A DNA stretch of 64,000 nucleotides from Lachnospiraceae bacterium (GTDB lineage: Bacteria > Bacillota > Clostridia > Lachnospirales > Lachnospiraceae), in the NCBI GenBank assembly GCA_910575565.1, contig CAJTFL010000016.1:31464-95463 (forward strand), in the 5' to 3' direction. The position numbers were made by a program, and so were the translations under genes. Numbering within the stretch: position 1 is the first letter of the stretch; each line of letters starts with the position of its first letter. Below the pieces are notes generated by a model. It was not told where the DNA came from. It saw nothing but the letters and a program-made list of their open reading frames with translations, and searched no databases. Positions 43,669 through 53,175 of the stretch are shown here, in pieces.

Positions 43669-44340
43669 CTATTCTATTCCCAATTCCTGTATAGCGTGCA
43701 TGATATGAATTTTCATGGCATTTTTTGCTCCCTCCGCATTTCTCTGCTCCAAAAAATCCATAATCATACGGTGGTCGTTGACAGTATCTGTAACGGCTTT
43801 TTGGCTCATAGCCGATAGGGTAACGCCCTTTGCAATCGCTTGATAAAGAATGGGCATAAGCTGATTCATAAATTCATTATGCGTTGCCTGCGCAATCGCC
43901 TTGTGGAATGAATGTTCATTGTCTGTACGGTCTTGCCCGGATTTTATTTCTTGCTCAATTTTCTCACCTAAATCCAAAATTCTTTTTATTTCTGCGTCTG
44001 TACCCCGGATAGCAGCTAAATAGGCGGCTTCCGGCTCAAAAATCAAGCGCATTTCGTAAAGGTCTTTTGCATTTACTTTTATATCCGATAACTGCCCTAA
44101 GTTGGATTGTTGCTCAAATGCTGCTTGGGTGACAAAAGTTCCTTTTCCCCTCTGAATTTCAAGCACATTATAAGCTACTAAAATCCGTATGGCTTCTCTT
44201 AGGGTTGTCCGGCTGACATTCAATTCTTCTGACAATTCATTCTCATTGGGTAATTTATCCCCGGCTGAAAAGCGTTTTTCTATTGTTATCATAGACAATA
44301 ATGTGTCTGCGATACTCTGTGAAAGCATTTTATTTTTCAT
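43669..44340 (-). CDS. GntR-family regulator with FCD domain
   Basis: The 223-aa product has an N-terminal winged helix (LPNENELSEELNVSRTTLRE) and a C-terminal FCD domain that binds a metal or small ligand (EHSFHKAIAQATHNEFMNQL). It probably represses the CatA-like gene through the repeats at 43587-43617. Its own terminator follows. Upstream lies the iteron and palindrome region. Confidence 0.9.
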   Translation of the reverse strand: MKNKMLSQSIADTLLSMITIEKRFSAGDKLPNENELSEELNVSRTTLREAIRILVAYNVLEIQRGKGTFVTQAAFEQQSNLGQLSDIKVNAKDLYEMRLIFEPEAAYLAAIRGTDAEIKRILDLGEKIEQEIKSGQDRTDNEHSFHKAIAQATHNEFMNQLMPILYQAIAKGVTLSAMSQKAVTDTVNDHRMIMDFLEQRNAEGAKNAMKIHIMHAIQELGIE

Positions 44341-44475
44341 GGGCTATATCACCTCGGCTTTTTTTGATATTATACTATGTGTGGCTGTCAACTTCAAACA
44401 AAATTGAAAATACTATTTATCAATCAAGAAAGATATGTGCTGTGTGGAATTCCGTAGTAGTCGGCATTGTGGAAA

Positions 44476-44771
44476 AATCTAAACTTTTGGATTTTGTCCA
44501 CAAATCCAAACTTAGAAGAAATCCAAACTTTCCTCTGTAAATCCTTTATTCAAGGCATTTTCTGATATAAAAGTTTGGATTTTGTTTTGTACTTCTCTTG
44601 TCAGAAATGAGAATAAATTGATTGAAACAGAGCTAAATAGCAATGTTTTACGCATTTTGTCATAATTGGAGTATTGTACTTTGTGAAACGAAATCCAAAC
44701 TTTTTCCGGCAAGAATCCCCAATTATCAAGCTGTTTTCAGAAAAGTTTGGATTTTATATAAGTTTGGATTT
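44476..44771. repeat. Seven iteron-like repeats of AAATCCAAACTT
   Basis: Copies in direct or inverted orientation at 44476-44486 (degenerate), 44502-44513, 44519-44530, 44571-44582, 44691-44702, 44743-44754 and 44760-44771. The region has no gene. Such arrays usually bind a replication initiator or a regulator; which one is unknown. Confidence 0.8.
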
Positions 44772-44773
44772 GT

Positions 44774-44910
44774 GGGAATGTGTATAACTGGCTATCTCAT
44801 GGAATTGTGGGTAACTCTGTTTACAGGACGTGGGAAAGCTGCACTTTAGCTTTTCCATGTGCTGTAAACAGAGTTATCCATGATTCCATAGCCTGTTATG
44901 CACATTTCCA
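44774..44910. repeat. 137-bp inverted repeat with DnaA-box-like sequences
   Basis: Left arm (44774-44840) and right arm (44847-44910) pair over about 65 bp, including the exact block AACTCTGTTTACAG and its complement. Sequences such as TTATCCATG and GTGGGTAAC resemble DnaA boxes. It may be a replication origin of the excised element or a transfer or termination structure. Confidence 0.75.
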
Positions 44911-44976
44911 TGATGCTATTATTTGTTTCTGAATATTGCAACGATGAAATATTATTACTTGTACATTTGGAGCTGT

Positions 44977-46332
44977 TCAAAATGATATAAAGGATTTTTT
45001 TAGATATTTTATTAATGAGGAAGGAGTATTCAAGCTTGTAAACATTCTGGAAAAAACACCTTCGCCTAAAATTTGTTTTAGCCCTTCATTATTTTCTAAT
45101 TCAATTCCACATCCTTCTAAGCTAAAAATTCCTTGATTGCCTTTAAATTTTCCATTTATTCTTGCTGTTTCTTTTTTGCTCATCCAGCGATATGTTATTC
45201 CATGATTTTTAAAAGTTTGTAACCACATTTCAATATCTATTGTAAATTTCACTATCTTTTTCCCAAAAATAATATCTAATATTTGACTTTGTGGCAATGA
45301 ATGAAGAAAAATAGGATATCCCAGCGGATCAAATAATGATTGGCGAAAATCTATAATGGGCATTTTTATATTTAAGCATTTAGCCCAAATATCAAATACT
45401 TTACTCGGAAATTTCTCCGTATTATAAACTCCAATTAGCAAACATTCCTCTACTACTGATATTGCATGTCCTTTTCTATCGCTTTCATCTAAAAGACTTT
45501 TGATAATATCAGTATAAGTATCTAATACTATTGTTTCGCTACTATTTATCACTACATCCATATTTGATAGTAGGTCTTTACCTTTTCCAGTGTTTAAAGT
45601 CTGTACTACTTGACTATTTCGTTGAATTTGCTTTATATCTCTTTGAAACTGTTCTTGAAATTTTGGTGTCTCATTCATTAATTTTTGATATGCAGGATAT
45701 TTACAATTAGCTGTTATAAATTCATCTAATAACCGAAAAACCTTGCCATTAGTATCACCTTCTTTTAATTCTACCAATATAACTTTTTCTCTTGGTTTAA
45801 AAATAACAACATCACCAATTTGAATAAACGATGTCAAATCACTAATTAAAACAAATGAATCTGGGTTATCTTTTAAATACTCATCTACAAATGATAATTC
45901 TGATTCCAAATTAGAATCAGTAATATCAATCAACTCTTGCCCATAATACAAGCGACGTAGTTGGGATAAATCATAACCTAAAATTTGCCATGCAATAGAA
46001 TCCATTATTTTTCGCAAACACATTTCTTGATATTTTAATTGATTTAATACATTAGTAATTTCATTACATTTCTCTTTTTCTCGTCCTCGTCTTGCTTCTT
46101 TTAACTTTTGTATCTGTTGTTTTCTTTCAGTTAGAACCTGCTTTATTAACTTTATAGAGCGATTCTGTGCTAAATAAAATCCTTTATGGACTGCTTGAGC
46201 AAATTCAGACCATTTACTTTCATCATCCAAAATATCAGACGGATTACTTATTCCCTCTATATGTTGAATCCCATATTCTCTAATATAATTAATTAATACT
46301 TTTAATTCCCGTTCAAATTTTATTATTTTCAT
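44977..46332 (-). CDS. 451-aa hypothetical protein with nuclease-like motif
   Basis: The product has a helical N-terminal half with a long charged coiled coil (residues 60-105), then D174 in IGDVVIFKP and E188-L-K190 in VILVELKEGD, the spacing of PD-(D/E)XK nucleases. The C-terminal half is unfamiliar. It lies at the right end of the element, AT-rich and unlike the transfer genes, the position where cargo defence genes often sit. No partner gene is next to it. A defence role is inference. Confidence 0.65.
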   Translation of the reverse strand: MKIIKFERELKVLINYIREYGIQHIEGISNPSDILDDESKWSEFAQAVHKGFYLAQNRSIKLIKQVLTERKQQIQKLKEARRGREKEKCNEITNVLNQLKYQEMCLRKIMDSIAWQILGYDLSQLRRLYYGQELIDITDSNLESELSFVDEYLKDNPDSFVLISDLTSFIQIGDVVIFKPREKVILVELKEGDTNGKVFRLLDEFITANCKYPAYQKLMNETPKFQEQFQRDIKQIQRNSQVVQTLNTGKGKDLLSNMDVVINSSETIVLDTYTDIIKSLLDESDRKGHAISVVEECLLIGVYNTEKFPSKVFDIWAKCLNIKMPIIDFRQSLFDPLGYPIFLHSLPQSQILDIIFGKKIVKFTIDIEMWLQTFKNHGITYRWMSKKETARINGKFKGNQGIFSLEGCGIELENNEGLKQILGEGVFSRMFTSLNTPSSLIKYLKKSFISF

Positions 46333-46533
46333 AGATTCTTCTCTTACATTTTGTATTTACAAGACAAGCTACAGCTTTAGTCTCTCTGTTTTTATTGTAA
46401 TAACTTTAAAATGAAATTGGGCAGACACAGCATCTACCCAATCCGTGTCATAAGATAGTTTTAATCATTTTACTATTCCCTTATTAAAGTGATATTTAAC
46501 ATAGGGATTGTCATTTCAAGGCTCTTTCAAAAA

Positions 46534-46555
46534 TGGTGTAGTAGTGGTGTAGTAA
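46534..46555. repeat. Integrase arm sites, right end
   Basis: TGGTGTAGTA at 46534-46543 and TGGTGTAGTAA at 46545-46555 repeat the pair at the left end, in the same orientation, 61 bp from the right attachment core. Confidence 0.75.
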
Positions 46556-46615
46556 GTGCCTATTTTAGCCGCACAATCATTGATTTTATGGGCTTTTCAG
46601 GGATTCTTCAAGATA

Positions 46616-46623
46616 CTGCCGTG
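46616..46623. repeat. Right attachment site core
   Basis: CTGCCGTG, identical to the left site at 35065-35072, immediately before the resumed IS110 reading frame. Confidence 0.8.
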
Positions 46624-47530
46624 ACATTTGTATGGAATCTACCGGCAAATACTGGATACCCGTGTTCAACCTTTTGGAAGACGAGCTCAACGTCACCATC
46701 GCCAATCCAAAATGGGTAAAGGCTGTCAAGGGGAACAAGGACGATGCCAAAGATTCCAAATGGATCGGGGATCTGTTCAGGCTGGGGCTTGTGCCCGGAA
46801 GTTACATACCGTGTAAAGAAATCCGTATCCTCAGGGAGTTTACAAGATACCGGCATAAGCTTACTTCTTGCAGAAGCAGCGAGAAGAATCGATTTCAGAA
46901 TGCGCTTACCGTCTGTAATGTCGCATTAGATTCGGTGGTTTCCGATATCTTTGGGGAATCAGCCACCTCTGTGATCGATTACCTCCTCGAACAGACCGGC
47001 AATTCCATCAACCACGAAGAAATTTCCTCCAGGCTGCTTCGTTCACTCAAGAAAAAGTCCGAGAGTGTCATTGAGTCCATCGAGGGTTATCAGATGACTG
47101 ATTCCCAGAAATACCGTATGCGTCTCATCCACGCACACATGGATTATATCACATCTACGATCTCCGATATAGACTCAATGATAAATTCGTTGGTCGAACC
47201 TTATGATAATGCTGTCAAGTTACTATGTACCATTCCCGGAGTTGACCGCAGCAGTGCGATAACTGTCATCTCTGAGATTGGTACGGATATGACACAGTTC
47301 TCTAATTCCAAGCGTTTATGCTGCTGGGCTGGGCTGACTCCCGGTAATAATGAGTCAGCCGGTAAGAAGAAATCTGTTCGGATCACACGTGCCGGGGTCT
47401 ACCTCAAACCTGCATTGGTACAAGTTGCCCATGCAGCCGTAAAATCCGACAAGTCTCCTTACTATAAAGCCAAATACGAACGAATCATGAAACGCCGTGG
47501 CAAGAAACGCGCCATCATTGCAATCGCTAG

Positions 47531-47688
47531 TACTGCGTTGCGTAAATAACGGTGAATAGGCGTCTGATGTCTGCGTTAGATGTGAATCCCGCGAAACGAA
47601 GGCGTAGTGGTGCTACGTCGAGTTTCGTGGGATTTACAGATGACGTAGACAGCGGGTGCATATTCACTGGAATTTACGCAACGCAGTA
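47531..47688. mobile_element. 158-bp near-palindromic MITE, copy 2
   Basis: Flanked by CTAG at 47527-47530 and 47689-47692. Ends TACTGCGTTGCGTAAAT and its complement. One base differs from copy 1 when both are read in the same orientation. The insert is 162 bp with the duplication, and removal restores the IS110 frame. Confidence 0.92.
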
Positions 47689-47907
47689 CTAGGATGATTC
47701 TTACTGCCGCCTATCAAATGCTGTCTGTAGGCGAGGCATGGAATCCTACCGTTCTTTACAAGATTGATATGCCTGAGCACCTCAAAGAAAAACAAAAAGA
47801 GAAGGCTATCAAACAAGCTAAGAAGCTTTTAATTGCCGAAGGGATTATTACAGAATCCCAGCTTGCCTCGTAGCAAGTTCTAATAAATCAACCTCGTCTC
47901 TAAAAGG

Positions 47908-48147
47908 CTATTTTTCAATAGCTTGTTTAAGTGCGCCAGTTTTTGGCTGTCTTCTACTTTCTTTCACACTATTCTTTAGCATTTCAATCTCAAAAGGACG
48001 ACTAAACAAGTCTACATCTGTTGTTCCTTCGTATAAAATATTTTCCATTGCCATATTACAACATTTTTTAATTACTCCTTTTTTTACCATAATCAAGCAC
48101 CTATCTTTCGAAAACAGAAATAAATTCTCTTGAGTAAGAATCTTCAC
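47908..48147 (-). CDS. Small hypothetical protein, possible remnant
   Basis: A 79-aa frame; from an inner ATG at 48090 it reads MVKKGVIKKCCNMAMENILY followed by EGTTDVDLFSRPFE. The segment MENILYEG is loosely like the start of the small membrane family (NIFYEGELEAQ at 53497). No ribosome binding site is clear. Confidence 0.3.
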   Translation of the reverse strand: MKILTQENLFLFSKDRCLIMVKKGVIKKCCNMAMENILYEGTTDVDLFSRPFEIEMLKNSVKESRRQPKTGALKQAIEK

Positions 48148-48189
48148 TTTTATTTTATCCCTATATAAACTCGATTGTATATTTCAAGC

Positions 48190-48940
48190 TATGACGATTG
48201 AATGTATGGTACATAAATCAAAAGCCACAGCTATTATACAATATATCTATAATACAACTATTAGAAAACTATCCTTTTTTATGTATAATCGCTTATAATA
48301 TTATTCATCACCGGTTCTATAACTTGATATATTTTTCTATTCTAAATATTAACAATTATACTCGACATAAAAATTACCGGAGAGTTAAAAATTCTCTCAA
48401 CAAACAAATCAATTTCCTCATATTCAACAGAAAGCTGCTTGCTGGTAATTATTTTTGTTATGATTAAATTATCTTGTTCTTCCATAAAATGGTATAACTT
48501 CCCATCCAAATATTTCATCATACTGGCTTCAGATATTACCTAGCAAGATGGGATATAGAGTCAGTAGTGAGCAGATGGCATAATGATGCCTTCATAGTTA
48601 AAACAAAGCATTTTGATAATCCCATGACAATGCCAACAAACAGGACATATCTTTCCATTGCTTTCAGAGTTTTTATTACGCAATCCTTTTCGAGTCTGTC
48701 CTTCACCTAAAACAATGGGGAAGAAATTTTTTACGGTAATGGTTAAGTTTGGGAACTGCTTTTATCTAAAAATAGTAAAACAAAGCAACAAATGAAACCT
48801 AAATTCTCAGAACATTGCATCGATTTTGAACCAGTATTCATAGGCAATAATAATATCTTTCGCAGACATGATCAAATCTGTACTTGCCAAAAGAGAAATC
48901 TTCTCTCACCGATCCGTTTTCTCTTTCTATTCATCTTATA
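48190..48940. other. AT-rich gap without supported genes
   Basis: Short frames only. One minus-strand stretch near 48600-48780 has KICPVCWHCHG, which suggests a decayed zinc-binding protein, perhaps from a transposase, but no start is present. Otherwise I see nothing. Confidence 0.4.
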
Positions 48941-48942
48941 AT

Positions 48943-49869
48943 CTAATTTGCATCAAACCACTCTTTCAAAACCCCAACACTAACATTCACTGCCTTAGCT
49001 ATAGACTCTTCACCCATTCCCATTCCTTTGAGAATCTGTGCAGTTTCTTTTGCCTGTTCTATCCTTCCCTCATTTTTTCCTTCATTTAAAATCTGCTTCG
49101 CTTCATATTCAAGTACTTTTCCACCCATAACCGACTTCACTCCTTCCTTGACATATTCATATTTCTGTGCAAGATTATTCACAACCTTACCCGACATTTC
49201 TACAATCGTTTTTCTTGTATACGCGCTAACACTTCCATCTTCCAATAGGCTATCCAAGCGCCTGATTATTTCAATATACTCTGCCTTTAACTCTTCCAGC
49301 TTATCCTCATCCAGATTATACTCTTTAAAACGAGATTCATGGGTAAAAATATAAAAGGGAATCAAAAACAATAATCTCTTTTCAAAAATATCATCAATAC
49401 TATATTTTTGTGCCTTCATCACCAGTACATCAAAGCTATTCATCCCTCCCGGAGTTTTTATCTCGATCTTCATTTTATCGGGAGTTGCTCCATTTGAACG
49501 AAGGAACAAAATAGCTGAACGTGGTATTTCTACTTTAAGTACATTATTCTCCAACTCTCCCTGATCCAAAGCAATCTGTGTAGCATATTCAAAAATCCTT
49601 ACCAACATACTGCTGTCCGCAGTACTTTGACACTCTAATAAAAATTTTGTTTCTTTCTCTCCAATAATCGTAAAGCTGCTGTCCGTAATCCGCTTCGTTT
49701 CATCTCCATCCTGCTGGTTAACAAAATGGATTTCCGGTGAAAAAACAATTTTCTCATTTCCACAGTAACGTTCATTAAAAATCTCATTAATCACAGGAAT
49801 AATCAAACTGCTGCAATCATTGAGCATTGTACGGAACACATCATCATACGGCGTATTTACAATATTCAT
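48943..49869 (-). CDS. Rpn-family PD-(D/E)XK nuclease/transposase protein
   Basis: The 308-aa product has the Rpn/YhgA nuclease landmarks: an early NTPYDDVFRTMLND, the catalytic E-x-Q strand FLLECQSTAD, and a C-terminal tail with EAKQILNEGKNEGRIEQAKE and a final EWFDAN. Rpn proteins promote recombination and are multi-copy in Firmicutes. A C-terminal fragment of the same family lies at 62714. Length is normal. Confidence 0.9.
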   Translation of the reverse strand: MNIVNTPYDDVFRTMLNDCSSLIIPVINEIFNERYCGNEKIVFSPEIHFVNQQDGDETKRITDSSFTIIGEKETKFLLECQSTADSSMLVRIFEYATQIALDQGELENNVLKVEIPRSAILFLRSNGATPDKMKIEIKTPGGMNSFDVLVMKAQKYSIDDIFEKRLLFLIPFYIFTHESRFKEYNLDEDKLEELKAEYIEIIRRLDSLLEDGSVSAYTRKTIVEMSGKVVNNLAQKYEYVKEGVKSVMGGKVLEYEAKQILNEGKNEGRIEQAKETAQILKGMGMGEESIAKAVNVSVGVLKEWFDAN

Positions 49870-50185
49870 TTTTTCATCCTTATCTTATGCTCCAATCTAA
49901 ACTAGCCTCAGACTCATAAACTATTGACATATTTATAGTATAGCATAGTCCCTTATCTATTTCTACTTTAATTTTTTATTCTTCTGCAATTTTCTGTCTT
50001 TTTTCTGTTTTTATATAGATTTTTATATCATCTTCATACAGATTTTACATCTAATTGCCTTTTCATCCCCCTTTAATTCCTCCTTAATCCTCTATTCCTC
50101 CATCTCGCCCAAGTACCATCGTATAGGAATCCCTGTTCCTCATCACCAATTCCACTTTCCCTCCCACATAAAAGAATCACTTTCT

Positions 50186-50557
50186 CTACAATCTGCCCCA
50201 AATTTTTGTGAAAAGATAACCAAATCCATCTGCATAATCCGACCACTTTTTACGAAGTTCCAATGCTTCTACCGGTTCTATTGTCACTCCAAAATTTTTT
50301 CCTGGATAGGAAATGAAATTAATTGGTATCAAAGTAATACCATCTTCCAGAAAATTGACAGCATTCACAGAAACTTTCCTATAATGCTCTGCCTCTGCAA
50401 TACAAACCTTGATATTCTGTGATGCTGCTATAGCAAGTGACTTCTCGCCAACTGCTGGAAATCCGATCATCAAAGAAAACTGATTAACATCTCTAATAGT
50501 TAGATAAACAGGCAATTCAATACGTTCATACAAAATAAATTTCCCCGGTGCAAGCAC
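50186..50557 (-). pseudogene. Truncated paralog of the gene at 31569
   Basis: The frame reads VNAVNFLEDGITLIPINFIS and KKWSDYADGF, the same as the pseudogene at 31569. The N-terminus is cut (only a GTG start inside repeat sequence) and the C-terminus diverges after residue 115. No function is assigned. Confidence 0.6.
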
Positions 50558-50771
50558 TCAAACACCACAAGAGCGTTTGCCTCCTGCTTCGCAGGAGCGG
50601 GGTATTCGCCCCAACCTCGCTTCACTCGGTATTAGTTTGCATGATGCAAGCATCGAGGAATGTACCCTCCTATGATTCAAGTATGCTCTATTCTTATTAT
50701 ACACACAATATTCTGCCTTTACAATCAGTACTTTGGTATCAGTAACATTTTCTCTTTCTACCTTTATGTGT

Positions 50772-51431
50772 TTATGTATTCCATACTACCTCTATATTCC
50801 CCTCACAATCCACACTTACATACTTCAAGTACCTTATAGCAATTTCCCTTGTTAAATCCTTACAGCATAAAGCCTCTCTATCTCCAATTTCTTTCCTCAT
50901 TACCTCCAAAACTTTCTTGTTTAACTCTTCAACTGTTATTTTATGTGTCGAACATCCCTTTCCTTTTTTATTCTTCCCGCACATATAATATAAATATGTC
51001 CGCCCTCTGGTTGATACCGACTTCTCCACCAAAAAACTGCCACACTCCTTACACACCGCAATTCCAACCAAAGCACTTATTTCCATACGTTTTCCGACCA
51101 CTCTTGTATTTAGCGTCAACATTCGTCTTGCTATTTCTAATTCTTCCTTAGCTATAGCATTGTATCTTTCATTTCCATAAATTGGATCTGACAATATCTT
51201 TCTTATTTCTGCCAAAGACCACCCTACTTTCTTATCTTTCTTATATTTGGCCGGATACTCAATCCCTTGAGATTCTATAACATTCTTTATCTGCCCCAGA
51301 CTCATTCCATCAAGGCATAAACTGAACATCAATTTCACTGATTCCATTTTTTCACTATCCATTACCACTACATCATACTTTTCATGTTTCATAAATCCAT
51401 ATGGGATTTTTTCTGTAATTTTTCCGTTCAT
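50772..51431 (-). CDS. Serine-recombinase C-terminal protein, repeat copy R2
   Basis: The 219-aa product has the recombinase domain (PYGFMKHEKYDVVVMDSEKM, GMSLGQIKNVIESQGIEYPA, WSLAEIRKILSDPIYGNERY) and a zinc ribbon (CKECGSFLVEKSV, then CGKNKKGKGCS). The catalytic resolvase domain of about 140 aa with its serine is absent; the protein begins exactly at the linker end. GGAG lies 9 nt before the ATG at 51431. The same length in three copies suggests selection or recent spread. It might bind DNA as a regulator or partner. Confidence 0.85.
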   Translation of the reverse strand: MNGKITEKIPYGFMKHEKYDVVVMDSEKMESVKLMFSLCLDGMSLGQIKNVIESQGIEYPAKYKKDKKVGWSLAEIRKILSDPIYGNERYNAIAKEELEIARRMLTLNTRVVGKRMEISALVGIAVCKECGSFLVEKSVSTRGRTYLYYMCGKNKKGKGCSTHKITVEELNKKVLEVMRKEIGDREALCCKDLTREIAIRYLKYVSVDCEGNIEVVWNT

Positions 51432-51567
51432 ATAAACTCTCTCCATTCGTAAAATATTCATACTACCAGTTTAAATATTGTCTAAAACCGTCTAAACTCA
51501 TTTGTCTATTAAACGAAGTACAAAGCAAACACCATATCGGTAATCTTTCTGTATCCTATAAAACATC

Positions 51568-51608
51568 AAAAAAGCAGGCTAATGAATTTTTTATCCATCA
51601 TCCTGCTC
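51568..51608 (-). terminator. Terminator in repeat unit R2
   Basis: AGCAGG...CCTGCT stem with TTTTTT on the minus strand, between the small membrane gene remnant and the recombinase gene. Confidence 0.7.
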
Positions 51609-51652
51609 ATAAATCCAACTACCAAATTAATTTTTCACTTCCCATTCACTTC

Positions 51653-51825
51653 TCAAATAACCCCCATCATTCCCCCAATCCAATAAATTACTCCCAACAC
51701 CCAACTACTTAAAATCCCATACAAAATCACCGGCCCAGCAATTGTGAATATTTTGCAGCCTATTCCAAAAATTTGACCCTCCGAATGAGTCAATATAGGC
51801 ACAAAAAAATTTGACTGAAACTCAG
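51653..51825 (-). pseudogene. Small membrane protein copy of R2, N-terminus lost
   Basis: In one frame the minus strand reads SEGQIFGIGCKIFTIAGPVI, then LYGILSSWVLGVIYWIGGMM and a stop, the same family as 32948. The N-terminal half is altered (VPILTHSEGQ instead of CPNLTRAEGQ) and no start is seen. Confidence 0.55.
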
Positions 51826-51829
51826 GAAT

Positions 51830-52236
51830 TATGCATTATCTTTCAATTTCAAATCTATTTTTGCAGAATTTTGTCTTGTATTACGAGGTTTTTGTACATA
51901 TATACATATTCTAAAACCATTTGAATAATTATATAAAAGTTGTTATTATATCAATAAATGTCATTAGATTTTTAGTCCATATGTTCTGTTTCTATTGGTT
52001 CTCAACATTTCCCATGCAAAGCCAGATACTATAAATTTCATTCAGCTCAATATATTGTTCTGCAATTTTCTCCAAGCTGCACTGTGCATACTCGCAAAAC
52101 ATACCTTGCTACGAAAATAAAACTCGTAGCCAAAAGCTGAACCTTGACAACAAATGTTTTCAACAATCATGGAAGCATCACGATAAAGCAGTCATAAAAA
52201 TGGCTGCCGTCAGTGAAATATTGGTATTACAAAAAA
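51830..52236. other. AT-rich spacer without supported genes
   Basis: No frame with a ribosome binding site. The right part lies downstream of the IS110 fragment and may be its non-coding end. Confidence 0.4.
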
Positions 52237-52719
52237 TCAGGCTTGCGCTTCCACATGGTAGCCATGCTTCTCTAATTCACGTATGTATCGGGAAAGCTGT
52301 TTTTGTTCGCAGCTTTTACGTCTGGCTTCAAAACAGGATTCATCGAAAAGAGTGCCTTGCTTTAGCATGGTGTAAATAATTACAAGAAGTTTTCTTGCAA
52401 GGGCAATAATAGCTTTTTTAGCCCCTTTCTTCTGTTTGATTCTCCAATACCAGGCAGACAGATAGGTATTGCGTTTTCCGGCGATTACCCAGGCAATTTC
52501 ACGAAGCATACTTTTTATGTAAGGATTGCCTTTCGTGACAGATGTGCTTTTCCGTTTCCCGGCGCTTTCATGATTGCCGGGGCACAGGCCTGCCCACGAA
52601 CAGATATGCCCCGCGGTTTTGAACGGTTTCATATCAATGCCGATTTCAGCAATGATTGCGCAGGAAGCCGTTGTGCTGATTCCATAAATGCTCCTTTTCC
52701 TAAAATATTTCTGTATCAA
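52237..52719 (-). pseudogene. IS110-family transposase, C-terminal fragment
   Basis: The frame reads GISTTASCAIIAEIGIDMKP, then WAGLCPGNHESAGKRKSTSV, the Tnp_IS116 domain, and ends with an HVEAQA tail. It differs clearly from the IS110 split at 34898, so it is another IS110 lineage. The N-terminal catalytic half is absent. Confidence 0.8.
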
Positions 52720-52791
52720 TAATTTTTTATTATTTCCAGTTTATCCAAATTTTTCTGAATTTACAATCCAAATAATATTGCTCTGGCTCTT

Positions 52792-53175
52792 CTATATATA
52801 ATCCTCATGTGCTTTAATCCATGCAAGTATCTTATCATATCCAAGACTCCCATTTGCCGTTCCCAATCCCAATTCGATCAATTCCTTTTGAGAATAACTT
52901 AGTTTTACATCATTTAAATTCAATGTTAACAACATTGCAAGTACACCAATCCTTTTATTTCCGTCTAAAAAAGAATGATTTTTTACCAATGAATACATTA
53001 AACGTGCTGCTTTTTCCTCAATTGACGGATAAACTTCTATCCCATCAAAACTACTCAAAATATTAAATACCGCAGACTCCAACAAAGCCCTATCCCTGAT
53101 CCCATTCAATCCACCTGTTTTTTGTATTAATCTGCTATGAGCCTCTATGATTTCTTCTACTGTCAGTATTATCAT
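52792..53175 (-). CDS. Doc/Fic-type toxin
   Basis: The 127-aa product has the Fic/Doc motif NHSFLDGNKRIGV (His, Asn, Lys, Arg). Doc toxins inactivate elongation factor Tu by phosphorylation. It overlaps the antitoxin gene by 4 bp (ATGA), typical for such pairs. Length is normal. Confidence 0.92.
   Translation of the reverse strand: MIILTVEEIIEAHSRLIQKTGGLNGIRDRALLESAVFNILSSFDGIEVYPSIEEKAARLMYSLVKNHSFLDGNKRIGVLAMLLTLNLNDVKLSYSQKELIELGLGTANGSLGYDKILAWIKAHEDYI

Larger units (their letters stand above)
35065..46623. mobile_element. Integrative mobilizable element in an IS110 gene (11.55 kb)
   Basis: The element is bounded by direct repeats CTGCCGTG (35065-35072 and 46616-46623). Removing it together with one repeat restores the IS110 reading frame exactly. 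All its genes are on the minus strand, from the 451-aa protein at the right to the Tn916-like integrase at the left. It has integrase, excisionase, relaxase and MobC but no type IV secretion, so it would move with a helper. Cargo is a methyltransferase, a chloramphenicol-acetyltransferase-like gene with its own promoter, and the 451-aa protein. Confidence 0.88.
46616..47873 (+). pseudogene. IS110-family transposase, 3' part (with MITE insertion)
   Basis: After the element the frame reads RDICMESTGKYWIPVFNLLE, continues through the conserved IPGVDRSSAITVISEIG and AGLTPGNNESAGKKKS (the Tnp_IS116 domain with the serine nucleophile), and reaches ...IIAIA at 47528. There the 158-bp element intervenes, and the frame resumes as RMILTAAYQMLSVGEAWNPT at 47691 and stops at 47873. 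Removing both insertions would give a normal protein of about 420 aa, so both insertions are recent. Confidence 0.92.

Noticed and set aside
44476..44771. CRISPR array
   Set aside because: Repeats are 12 bp, in both orientations and unevenly spaced; no cas genes are in the window.
35065..46623. Self-transmissible conjugative element
   Set aside because: No VirB4, VirD4 or other secretion genes are present, only relaxase and MobC, so it is at most mobilizable.
48198..48467. 89-aa plus-strand frame in the AT-rich gap
   Set aside because: Composition is typical of chance AT-rich frames; no ribosome binding site.
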